From: an uncultured Lachnospiraceae bacterium
GTDB lineage: Bacteria > Bacillota > Clostridia > Lachnospirales > Lachnospiraceae
Direction: 5' to 3'
Assembly: GCA_910584915.1 (NCBI GenBank)
Contig: CAJUDM010000012.1
Span: 1 to 64,000 of the forward strand
Length of the DNA: 64,000 nt
The position numbers and the translations under genes were made by a program. The notes beneath the pieces are model-generated. The model made no database searches. It saw only the letters and a program-made list of their open reading frames with translations, and had not been told where the DNA came from. This document shows, one piece after another, positions 17,949 through 25,428 of this stretch (position 1 is the stretch's first letter; the number at the start of each line of letters is the position of its first letter).

Positions 17949-18182
17949 CTGTAAGGACAGATGCGGAACTGGAAACAGCATCGGTCCTGACAGTGCACAG
18001 GACAATTTACAGATGCGGAGGCAGCTGGAAATTTGTCCTCGGCTAAAGTGTGCTGTAAGGACAGATGCGGAACTGGAAACAGCATCGGTCCTGACAGTGC
18101 ACAGGACAATTTACAGATGCGGAGGCAGCTGGAAATTTGTCCTCGGCTAAAGTGTGCTGTAAGGACAGATGCGGAACTGGAA
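17949..18182 (+). repeat. 104-base tandem repeat, 2.25 copies, leader of transketolase
   Basis: Two identical 104-base units (17949-18052, 18053-18156) and a 26-base partial third (18157-18182) run directly into the transketolase ribosome binding site (AGGAG 18184-18188). Each unit contains hairpin GATGC/GCATC with 13-base loop GGAACTGGAAACA. Pairable segments are GTCCTG with CAGGAC, AGGACAATTT with AAATTTGTCCT, and TGTCCT with AGGACA, giving mutually exclusive folds. Parts recur in the purC leader. It is the most elaborate member of the GCGGAACTGGAA family. Confidence 0.9.
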
Positions 18183-18196
18183 TAGGAGAATAAAAA

Positions 18197-19039
18197 ATGA
18201 CAAACTTGGAACTTCAGAAAACAGCCAATGAGGTTCGTAAAGGAATCGTGAGAGCCGTTCACAGCGCGAAAGCCGGCCATCCCGGCGGATCACTGTCTGC
18301 GGCTGACCTCTTTACCTACCTGTATTTTGAGGAGATGAACATTGATCCCGCGGATCCGAAGAAGGAGGACCGCGACCGTTTTGTGCTCTCCAAAGGGCAT
18401 ACGGCTCCGGGGCTTTATTCGGTGCTGGCGCACAGGGGGTATTTCCCGGTGGAAGAACTTTTGACGCTGCGCCATGTGGGTTCGCGGCTGCAGGGGCATC
18501 CCTGCATGCAGGAGACGCCCGGCGTGGACATGTCCTCCGGCTCCCTGGGACAGGGGCTTTCCGCGGCGGTGGGTATGGCGCTTGCCGCTAAGATGGACAA
18601 AAAAGAGTACAGAACTTACGCGCTGCTCGGTGACGGCGAGATCCAGGAAGGGCAGATCTGGGAGGCGGCCATGTTCGCGGGCGCGAGAAAACTGGACAAT
18701 CTGGTCGTGATAGTGGACAACAACGGCCTGCAGATCGACGGTAAGATCGAGGATGTATGTTCCCCTTATCCGATCGACAGGAAGTTTGAGGCGTTTAACT
18801 TCCATGTGATCAACATCGATGCGCACAACTTTGACGAGATCAGGGCAGCGATGAAGGAAGCGAGGGAGACAAAGGGAATGCCCACAGCTATCATCATGAA
18901 GAGCACAAAGGGCAAAGGTGTATCCTTTATGGAGAACAATGCAGGCTGGCATGGCAAGGCGCCCAGCGATGAGGAACTTGCGGTGGCGATGGCAGATCTG
19001 GAAAAGATCGATGAAGAATTGAAGAAAGCAGGTGAATGA
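18197..19039 (+). CDS. Transketolase, N-terminal (TPP-binding) subunit
   Basis: First half of a split transketolase, 280 residues, acting in the non-oxidative pentose phosphate pathway (two-carbon transfer between sugar phosphates, supplying ribose-5-phosphate). The diphosphate-binding motif GDGEIQEGQIWEA begins at 145 and continues to VIVDNNGLQIDG. HSAKAGHPGGSLS and SKGHTAPGLYS near the N-terminus are typical. AGGAG lies just before the ATG. The C-terminal subunit follows with the stop and start regions abutting, implying translational coupling. The 5' leader carries the tandem repeat. Confidence 0.93.
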   Translation: MTNLELQKTANEVRKGIVRAVHSAKAGHPGGSLSAADLFTYLYFEEMNIDPADPKKEDRDRFVLSKGHTAPGLYSVLAHRGYFPVEELLTLRHVGSRLQGHPCMQETPGVDMSSGSLGQGLSAAVGMALAAKMDKKEYRTYALLGDGEIQEGQIWEAAMFAGARKLDNLVVIVDNNGLQIDGKIEDVCSPYPIDRKFEAFNFHVINIDAHNFDEIRAAMKEARETKGMPTAIIMKSTKGKGVSFMENNAGWHGKAPSDEELAVAMADLEKIDEELKKAGE

Positions 19040-19041
19040 TC

Positions 19042-19983
19042 ATGGCAGATGTTAAGAAAATTGCAACAAGAGAAAGTTATGGTAATGCGCTTGCTGAGTG
19101 CGGTGCGAAATATCCGGATCTGGTAGTGTTGGATGCTGATCTGGCGGGCGCTACGAAGACGGGTGTTTTTAAAAAGGCGTTCCCCGACAGGCATATCGAC
19201 TGTGGTATTGCGGAATGTAATATGACGGGCATCGCGGCGGGGCTTGCCACCTGCGGAAAGATCCCGTTTATCAGTTCTTTTGCGATGTTTGCGGCGGGCA
19301 GGAATTTTGAGCAGGTCCGCAACTCCATAGGCTATCCTCATCTGAACGTAAAGATCGGCGCCACCCATGCGGGTATTACCGTGGGGGAGGACGGCGCGAC
19401 ACATCAGTGTAATGAGGATGTGGCGCTGATGCGCACGATCCCGGGCATGACGGTTATCGTTCCCTCGGATGATGTGGAGGCGAGAGCGGCTGTGGAAGCG
19501 GCGATCAATTATGAGGGACCCGTGTATCTGAGATTCGGGCGCGCGGCGGTTCCTGTGATCAACGATAATCCGGACTATAAGTTCGAGATCGGCAAGGGTG
19601 TTGTATTAAAAGAAGGAAAGGATGTGACCATTGTTGCTTCGGGCATCTGTGTGGCGCAGGCTCTGACGGCAGCTGAGAAACTGGCGGCGGACGGCGTGGA
19701 TGCGGAAGTGATCAACATCCATACGATCAAGCCTCTGGATGAGGAGCTGATCGTTGCGTCCGCGAAGAAGACGGGCAAGGTCATCACTGTGGAGGAACAC
19801 TCTGTGATCGGCGGCCTTGGCAGTGCGGTATGCGATGCGCTTTGCGCAAAGAATCCTGTTCCGGTCTGCAAGATCGGTATCAATGACACCTTCGGAGAAT
19901 CCGGCCCGGCGAATGTTCTGGTGGAAAAATACGGGCTGGATGGAGAAAGCATCTACAGAAAGGCAAAAGAATTTTTGCAGTAG
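19042..19983 (+). CDS. Transketolase, C-terminal subunit
   Basis: Second half of the split transketolase, 313 residues: central pyrimidine-binding domain (LDADLAGATKTG, GIAECNMTGIAAGLA, GEDGATHQCNEDVALMR) and C-terminal domain (VTIVASGICVAQAL, VITVEEHSVIGGLGSAV). ATG 19042 is preferred because AGGTG lies seven bases upstream; ATG 19036 overlaps the preceding stop codon. It forms the enzyme with the N-terminal subunit. Split genes are usual in Clostridia. A terminator-like hairpin follows. Confidence 0.93.
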   Translation: MADVKKIATRESYGNALAECGAKYPDLVVLDADLAGATKTGVFKKAFPDRHIDCGIAECNMTGIAAGLATCGKIPFISSFAMFAAGRNFEQVRNSIGYPHLNVKIGATHAGITVGEDGATHQCNEDVALMRTIPGMTVIVPSDDVEARAAVEAAINYEGPVYLRFGRAAVPVINDNPDYKFEIGKGVVLKEGKDVTIVASGICVAQALTAAEKLAADGVDAEVINIHTIKPLDEELIVASAKKTGKVITVEEHSVIGGLGSAVCDALCAKNPVPVCKIGINDTFGESGPANVLVEKYGLDGESIYRKAKEFLQ

Positions 19984-20046
19984 AATAGTATGGTATGGCG
20001 GCACACGGGCGTGGAGTGTCTGTGTGTGGTTTTGCGGAGGGAATAT

Positions 20047-20073
20047 CAGGGGGAAGCGGAATACTTCCCCCTG
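20047..20073 (+). terminator. Terminator-like hairpin after transketolase
   Basis: A perfect 10-bp stem (20047-20056 with 20064-20073, CAGGGGGAAG/CTTCCCCCTG) with a seven-base loop. The tail TATCTGTCTT is only moderately T-rich, so termination may be partial. It separates transketolase from the AraC regulator. Confidence 0.5.
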
Positions 20074-20110
20074 TATCTGTCTTACGGGGCTGTGCCGGAG
20101 GGAAAGATAA

Positions 20111-21052
20111 ATGAGTAAAAGCAAAAAGCCTAAAATAGAGTTCCGCCATTACCAGATGCCTCCGAACTGCCCGGTTCTCGCCCTGCTCGGGGAGAGATGG
20201 ACAAGGGTATACGGGCGGGATATTGATTATTTGCATTTCCACAATTATCTGGAAGTCGGATACTGCTATAGCGGGACAGGCACAATGGTCCTCGGCGAGC
20301 AGGAATACCGTTTCGGAGAGGAGGAGTGTTTTACGGTAATTCCGGCTAATTATCTCCATACGACAAATTCCGATCCGGGGAAGTACTGCAAATGGGAGTA
20401 TCTGTTCATTGATGTGGAAGGGCTTTTGGGCGGGATCAGCCTGTATGGCAGGCACGATAAAAAGGAACGCATGGTGCAGGGGATCAATTCCCGCGCAGTG
20501 TTGAGGAAAGCGGGGGATTTCCCGGAGATGGCAGGAATGATCCGGAGGATCATGGAGATCATGCGCCGGGAGAAAGACTATTACATGGAAGAGGCAAAAG
20601 GTATGCTGACGGTCTTTCTGATCAACATTGCCAGGGAAAACAGAGAATGGGACAGCGTCGGCGCGGAGCCCCAGGGGCGCATTGCGGCGCCTGTCTGCCG
20701 CGCCATGGATTATGTGGAGCTTCACTATATGGAGCCGCTAAAAGTAGCGAATCTGGCGGGCTTCTGCCATATCAGCGAAGCCCATCTGCGGAGGCTGTTT
20801 TCTTTTTATCTGAAGATGAGCCCTCTGGAGTATATGAATCTGGTACGGGTACAGATGGCGTGTGACTATTTAAAAACGACGGACATGCCGGTGGCGGATA
20901 TTGCATATAAATGCGGATTTCCCACACTTTCAACGTTTAACCGGAATTTTAGGAGGATACAGGGTTCAGCCCCGAACGAATGGAGGAAAAATCCGAAAAA
21001 TTATGAACAGAAGCTTCTTCAGTTTAAGATACAGTTTGAGGAGGGATGGTAG
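20111..21052 (+). CDS. AraC-family transcriptional regulator
   Basis: A 313-residue regulator. The N-terminal cupin-like sensing domain (about 20-130) contains HFHNYLEVGYCYSGTGTMVLGEQEYRF. The C-terminal double helix-turn-helix (about 205-300) has HISEAHLRRLFSFYLKMSPLEYMNLVRVQMACDYLKTTDMPVADIAYKCGF split over two helices pairs, the AraC signature. GGAGG precedes the ATG. It lies about 0.9 kb upstream of the sugar transporter genes and the GH112 locus. A pair of direct repeats with 21-base spacing just upstream of that transporter promoter is a natural operator for it. The sugar inducer is inferred from the locus. Confidence 0.88.
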   Translation: MSKSKKPKIEFRHYQMPPNCPVLALLGERWTRVYGRDIDYLHFHNYLEVGYCYSGTGTMVLGEQEYRFGEEECFTVIPANYLHTTNSDPGKYCKWEYLFIDVEGLLGGISLYGRHDKKERMVQGINSRAVLRKAGDFPEMAGMIRRIMEIMRREKDYYMEEAKGMLTVFLINIARENREWDSVGAEPQGRIAAPVCRAMDYVELHYMEPLKVANLAGFCHISEAHLRRLFSFYLKMSPLEYMNLVRVQMACDYLKTTDMPVADIAYKCGFPTLSTFNRNFRRIQGSAPNEWRKNPKNYEQKLLQFKIQFEEGW

Positions 21053-21126
21053 AACTCCGGCCGGTATTTACGGGGGATCAGATCGGGAGATGATTTTGAG
21101 GGTATTTCCGAAGAAAGGAAAAACAG

Positions 21127-21636
21127 ATGTATAATGCCGGAATGGTGCAGCAGGTAAAGAGAAAAGAAAAGGCAATGACAGGAGTGCTGAAAAAGGTGAT
21201 ACTTCTATTTGCGGTATTGTTTGTGGTGATGGGCATCACGATCTCGCAGGGGTTTATGCTTTCGGGATTCCTTGCGGCTGGGCTCTATTTTGTCTACGAT
21301 GCTTTGAGCAGGAAGGAATATGAGTATGTTTTGGACGGAGACAGGCTTCAGATCAGCGTGATCTTTGGAGGGCGCTACCGGAGGGAGATGCATGTGCTCG
21401 ATCTGAAAGATATGGAAGTCGTGGCGCCGAGCCGCCATGAGAAAGTTGCGGATTATTTAAAAGAAGGCGGAAGCGTAAAGCTTCCCAAATACGATTATAC
21501 TTCCTATGAGGAGAATGTGCCTTATTACACAATGATCGTGATGGAGGACAGGCGTAAGATCAAGATCCTGATGGATCTGAATGAGGAAATGCTCGGGTTT
21601 ATGAAAAGAATGTATCCGGACAGGGTATTTTTGTGA
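21127..21636 (+). CDS. Small membrane protein, DUF6106-like
   Basis: A 169-residue protein with a charged N-terminus, two hydrophobic helices (about 22-58, VILLFAVLFVVMGITI and GFLAAGLYFVYDAL) and a polar domain of about 110 residues that looks like a small beta-rich, PH-like module (YEYVLDGDRLQISVIFGGRYRRE). Similar small proteins in Lachnospiraceae carry the DUF6106 label; I give this tentatively. AAAGGA lies eight bases before the ATG. It sits between the AraC gene and the transporter on the same strand. Function unknown. Confidence 0.7.
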   Translation: MYNAGMVQQVKRKEKAMTGVLKKVILLFAVLFVVMGITISQGFMLSGFLAAGLYFVYDALSRKEYEYVLDGDRLQISVIFGGRYRREMHVLDLKDMEVVAPSRHEKVADYLKEGGSVKLPKYDYTSYEENVPYYTMIVMEDRRKIKILMDLNEEMLGFMKRMYPDRVFL

Positions 21637-21949
21637 TCAGTATCCATTGCAGTCTGACGGAATGCATACTGAAATATTTGGTTTGGCATTTTATGGCGAT
21701 TTATTAAGTTAGTCTGCCCAATTTGTCAATATTGTTTATAGCTAAATTGAACTGATTGATATGAGAAATAAGAAACAGACAGGCGGATAAGAGACAGAAT
21801 AGACAAAAAGATTGAAAATGCAAATTTGGCGTTCGAAAATGCACACTATGGAAAAAGACTTTTATGTATAATGATAAAGGTATAAAAAATTGTCAGGCGG
21901 CGGACAGTCCTGTCTGCATGCCGACAGAGAAGAAGGAGGAAATAAATCA
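21637..21949 (+). promoter_or_regulatory. Control region of the sugar transporter locus
   Basis: This 313-base AT-rich stretch holds no gene. Direct repeats of GAAAATGCA lie at 21814-21822 and 21835-21843, exactly 21 bases (two helical turns) apart. A TATAAT -10 is at 21867-21872. The matching -35 position (21844-21849, CACTAT) is poor and abuts the second repeat. This is the layout of an activator-dependent AraC-type promoter. The ribosome binding site AAGGAGGA is at about 21934-21941. Confidence 0.65.
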
Positions 21950-23297
21950 ATGAAAAAGAAATGGCTTGCAGTGCTGCTCACAGGCATGATGGTAATGTCG
22001 CTTACTGCGTGCGGCGGCTCGACAGAGGAGGCTCCGTCAGACGGGGGGGGCAGCGTCCACAGATGAGGCGGCTCCGTCAGATGAGGCATCCTCAGAAGGC
22101 GGCGATACACTGACCGTCTGGACATGGGATCCGGCTTTTAACATCAAGGCGATGAACATGGCGGGAGAACAGTATGCGAAAGACCATCCGGGATTTTCGG
22201 TCAACGTGATCGAGACTTCCTCGGACGACTGCCAGACCAAACTCACAACCTGCGCGAATGCCGGCGACTACAGCACGATGCCGGATATCGTTCTGATGCA
22301 GGACAACAGCTACCAGAAATTCCTGTTAAGCTATCCGGATGCCTTCACGGATCTGAGCAGCATGGACATCAACTGGGATGATTTCGGCGCATTGAAGCAG
22401 GCTTATTCCATGAAGGACGGCGTGCACTACGGCGTTCCGTTTGACAACGGCGGATGTATTGCCTGCTACCGCACGGATGTCCTGGACGAGGCGGGATACA
22501 CGGTTGCCGATCTGACCGACATCACATGGTCCAGATTTATGGAGATCGGCAAGGACGTTCACGAGAAGACCGGCAAGTACCTGCTGACCAGCGAAGCGGC
22601 GGGCGGCGACACGATCATGATGATGATCCAGTCCTGTGGCGCTAACTGGGTGGACGACGAAGGAAAGGCTTACATCGCAGGAAACGAAGTGGGCGAGAAA
22701 TGTGTTGACATTTATGCTGAAATGATCCAGAACGATGTGGTAAAACTGGTAAACAACTGGGATGAATATATTTCGACGATCACCGGCGGCGAGGCGGCAG
22801 GCGTTATAAACGGCAACTGGATCACAGCTACGCTGATGAGCACCGAAGATCAGAAGGGCCTGTGGGAGATCACCAATCTGCCGAAGGTTGACGGCGTGGA
22901 CAGCGCTACAAACTATGCGAACAACGGCGGCTCTTCCTGGTACATAACCAGCAACTGCCAGAATGTGGAACTGGCTATGGACTTCCTCGCAAAAACCTTT
23001 GGTTCCAGCACGGAGTTCTATGATGCGATCCTCCCTGAGACCGGCGCGGTTGCATGTTATCTGCCGGCAGGCGAATCCACAGTTTACAACGAGCCCAACG
23101 CATTCTTCAATGATCAGCCGATCTTTGCTACGATCGTTGAGTACTCTTCACACATTCCTGCATTCAAGAGCACACCGTACCACTATGAGGCGAGGGAAGC
23201 GGTCAACACAGCGATCGTCAACATTGTAGGCGGAACCGATAAAGCGGCGGCTCTCGACGAAGCGCAGTCAACGCTGGAGTTCAAGATGACAGAATAG
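21950..23297 (+). CDS. Sugar ABC transporter substrate-binding lipoprotein, frameshifted at a poly-G tract
   Basis: Extracellular solute-binding protein (family 1) for a sugar ABC importer. The start at 21950 has AAGGAGGA upstream and encodes a lipoprotein signal, MKKKWLAVLLTGMMVMSLTAC, with lipobox cysteine 21. The frame then hits eight Gs (22043-22050) and stops at 22064. The mature protein (TLTVWTWDPAFN..., ending 23297) is in the +1 frame from 22050 onward. Seven Gs would restore one frame of about 448 residues. The tract lies in the Ser/Asp/Glu-rich linker after the lipobox, where length changes are harmless. Phase variation, a real inactivating mutation and a sequencing error are all possible. 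ATG 22152 would lack export signals. A single GH112-locus transporter is implied by the neighbours. Confidence 0.85.
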
Positions 23298-23327
23298 GCA
23301 ACAGCATAACAGTATCATGCAGTTATG

Positions 23328-23361
23328 AACATAGGGGGACTGTGGACAGTTCCCCTATGTT
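23328..23361 (+). promoter_or_regulatory. Intercistronic hairpin between binding protein and permease genes
   Basis: A nearly perfect stem (AACATAGGGG with CCCCTATGTT plus inner ACTGT/ACAGT) with a tiny loop and no T tract. Such hairpins after binding-protein genes usually stabilise the upstream mRNA or reduce read-through, so that binding protein exceeds permease. Confidence 0.6.
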
Positions 23362-23443
23362 GGCATAAGGCCGTCGGTTTCGATAGATATTGATATCATG
23401 GCCGGATTTTATGAAAGATTTTAAGGAAAAGGGGGCTTGTATT

Positions 23444-24337
23444 GTGGATGCCAAGAAAAAAGGAATGACGCTTCTTGCCAAACAGAGAGCCGCGGGGTGG
23501 GCTTTCCTGACGCCTGCAGCGCTTATGATCGCGATCATGAGTTTTTATCCCATGGTGAGAGCGTTTATGATATCTCTCCAGAAGGGAACCGGCGCAAACA
23601 TGCAGTTTACCGGTTTCAGCAACTATCAGAGGATTCTTGCGGACAAAGTATTTCAGCAGTCCATCGGAAATACGTTTTTATATCTGATCATTCAGGTGCC
23701 TATCATGCTGGTGTTAGCCATTTTGCTGGCGCAGCTTTTAAATAACAGGGATTTGAAACTCAGGGGATTATTCCGCACCTGTGTTTTTCTGCCCTGCGCT
23801 ACATCGTTAGTATCCTACGCATTGATCTTCCGCTCCCTGTTCGCGACGGACGGACTGATCAACAGCGTACTGATGAAGTTACATATTTTGGATCAGGGAT
23901 ATAATTTCCTGGGCAACGCGCTGAGCGCGAAGATCGTTATCATTATAGCACTGATCTGGAGATGGACGGGGTATAACATGGTGTTCTATCTGGCGGCGCT
24001 GCAGAACATAGAGTATTCCGTATATGAGGCGGCAAAGATCGACGGCGCAAACGGATGGAAAACCTTCTGGGGCATCACGGTTCCTCTGCTGAAGCCTACG
24101 ATCATCATGACATTCATCATGTCCATCAACGGTACCCTGCAGCTGTTCGATGAATCGGTGAACCTGACGAAGGGCGGTCCTGCCAACACGACCATCACCA
24201 TGTCGCACTATATTTATAATACATGCTTTATCAATGTGCCGAACTTCGGATATGCTTCGGCGATGTCCTTCCTTGTATTTATCATGGTGGCTGTTCTGGC
24301 ATTTATCAATTTGAAAGTAGGTGATACACGTGACTGA
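23444..24337 (+). CDS. Sugar ABC transporter permease (MalF/UgpA type)
   Basis: An inner-membrane permease of the carbohydrate importer, about 297 residues with six predicted helices. The first is WAFLTPAALMIAIMSFYPMV, and the EAA loop near the C-terminus is YEAAKIDGANGWKTFWGITVPLLKP. The frame is open from 23390; GTG 23444 is proposed because AAGGGGG, which can pair with anti-Shine-Dalgarno, lies eight bases upstream. ATG 23411 has only a weak site. Its end overlaps the next permease start by eight bases, implying translational coupling. No ATP-binding subunit is encoded in this cluster; a shared MsmK-type ATPase elsewhere is likely. Confidence 0.87.
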   Translation: MDAKKKGMTLLAKQRAAGWAFLTPAALMIAIMSFYPMVRAFMISLQKGTGANMQFTGFSNYQRILADKVFQQSIGNTFLYLIIQVPIMLVLAILLAQLLNNRDLKLRGLFRTCVFLPCATSLVSYALIFRSLFATDGLINSVLMKLHILDQGYNFLGNALSAKIVIIIALIWRWTGYNMVFYLAALQNIEYSVYEAAKIDGANGWKTFWGITVPLLKPTIIMTFIMSINGTLQLFDESVNLTKGGPANTTITMSHYIYNTCFINVPNFGYASAMSFLVFIMVAVLAFINLKVGDTRD

Positions 24338-25160
24338 GAAAAAGAATAAATCTGCGATTCAGCGAAGACTGATCCCCACTTACATTTTCCTGATTATTGT
24401 ATCATTTATCTCCGTATTTCCCCTGTACTGGATGATATCGGCGGCGACAAACACATCCACGGATGTATCCAGAGGCAGGATCCTGCCGGGGGGCTATCTG
24501 GCGGAGAACTTCAAAAATCTTCTGGCGCAGCAGCCGCTTTGGAAGGCGCTCGGCAACTCCTTCTTTTATGCGGTACTGACCACGGTTGTATGCCTGCTTA
24601 TCTGTTCGATCGCGGGGTACGGATTTGAGGTTTACCACGATAAGGCGAAGGATAAGCTGTTTTCCATCCTGCTGCTCGCGATGATGGTTCCGCAGGTGGC
24701 GACTATGGTTCCGCTGTTTCAGATGTTTTCCAAGGCGAAACTGTTGAATACAGCGGTCGGTTTTATACTGCCGATGATCTCAACTCCCTTTATGATCATG
24801 ATGTTCAGACAGAATGCCAGGGCATTTCCTGTGGACATCATAGAGGCGGCGCGTATTGACGGACTGAACGAGGTGCAGATATTTTTCCGCATGTTCTTCC
24901 CCACGATGCGTTCCACCTATGCGGCGGCGGGCGTTATCGCCTTTATGAATGCGTGGAACGCATATCTGTGGCCGAAGGTTATCATGACCGATAACAATTC
25001 CATTACGATGCCCATGCTGATCGCGAATCTGATCACCGGGTATGTGACGGATTACGGAATGCTTATGTGCGGCGTATTGTTCTGCTCTATCCCTACGATG
25101 ATCGTGTTCTTTGTCCTGCAGAAACAGTTTGCGGAAGGAATCACAGGGGCAGTGAAATAA
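24330..25160 (+). CDS. Sugar ABC transporter permease (MalG/UgpE type)
   Basis: Second membrane subunit of the importer, 276 residues. The first helix is IFLIIVSFISVFPLYWMIS, and the EAA loop is IEAARIDGLNEVQIFFRMFFPTMRS. GTG 24330 is the preferred start: AGGTG lies six bases upstream and the codon overlaps the end of the first permease gene (GTGACTGA). The C-terminal QKQFAEGITGAVK is the usual ending for this family. It is followed by a 268-base region with a large nested stem before the beta-galactosidase gene. Confidence 0.9.
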   Translation: MTEKKNKSAIQRRLIPTYIFLIIVSFISVFPLYWMISAATNTSTDVSRGRILPGGYLAENFKNLLAQQPLWKALGNSFFYAVLTTVVCLLICSIAGYGFEVYHDKAKDKLFSILLLAMMVPQVATMVPLFQMFSKAKLLNTAVGFILPMISTPFMIMMFRQNARAFPVDIIEAARIDGLNEVQIFFRMFFPTMRSTYAAAGVIAFMNAWNAYLWPKVIMTDNNSITMPMLIANLITGYVTDYGMLMCGVLFCSIPTMIVFFVLQKQFAEGITGAVK

Positions 25161-25186
25161 ATTGTATAGCAATAATAGATAGAAAG

Positions 25187-25308
25187 GATTTCCGATACCG
25201 GGGTTTTGTTTTGCGGGCAGTGGGCCGGGCAGATGGATGAGAGTCTTTGACAGGGTGGATTCTTTATGTCTGTCCGGGAATGCTGATTGACGGTATCGGG
25301 GATCTTTT
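25187..25308 (+). promoter_or_regulatory. Large nested stem-loop, possible terminator or cis-regulatory RNA
   Basis: A 14-bp stem (25187-25200 with 25291-25304, including G-T pairs) encloses an inner 9-bp stem (25225-25233 with 25269-25277). The closing arm is followed by TTTT. It could end the transporter transcript, leaving the beta-galactosidase to a new promoter (a TATAAT-like -10 lies at about 25335, without a clear -35), or control read-through. Confidence 0.5.
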
Positions 25309-25428
25309 CCGCGATATATATACTGAAAACTATAATATATTTTCTCTTTGAAACTTGTTCCCGGGCGCACGGGGGACAGGTGTTCGGTCCTAATAATTTA
25401 TTTGATTGTGCGCAGAAAGAGGATGTAG

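Noticed and set aside
18197..19983. Transketolase broken by a frameshift
   Set aside because: The split into two genes with separate ribosome binding sites is the normal arrangement in Clostridia.
22152..23297. Binding protein starting at ATG 22152
   Set aside because: It would lack the signal peptide and the first strand of the domain, while an ideal signal-peptide start exists at 21950 in the neighbouring frame.
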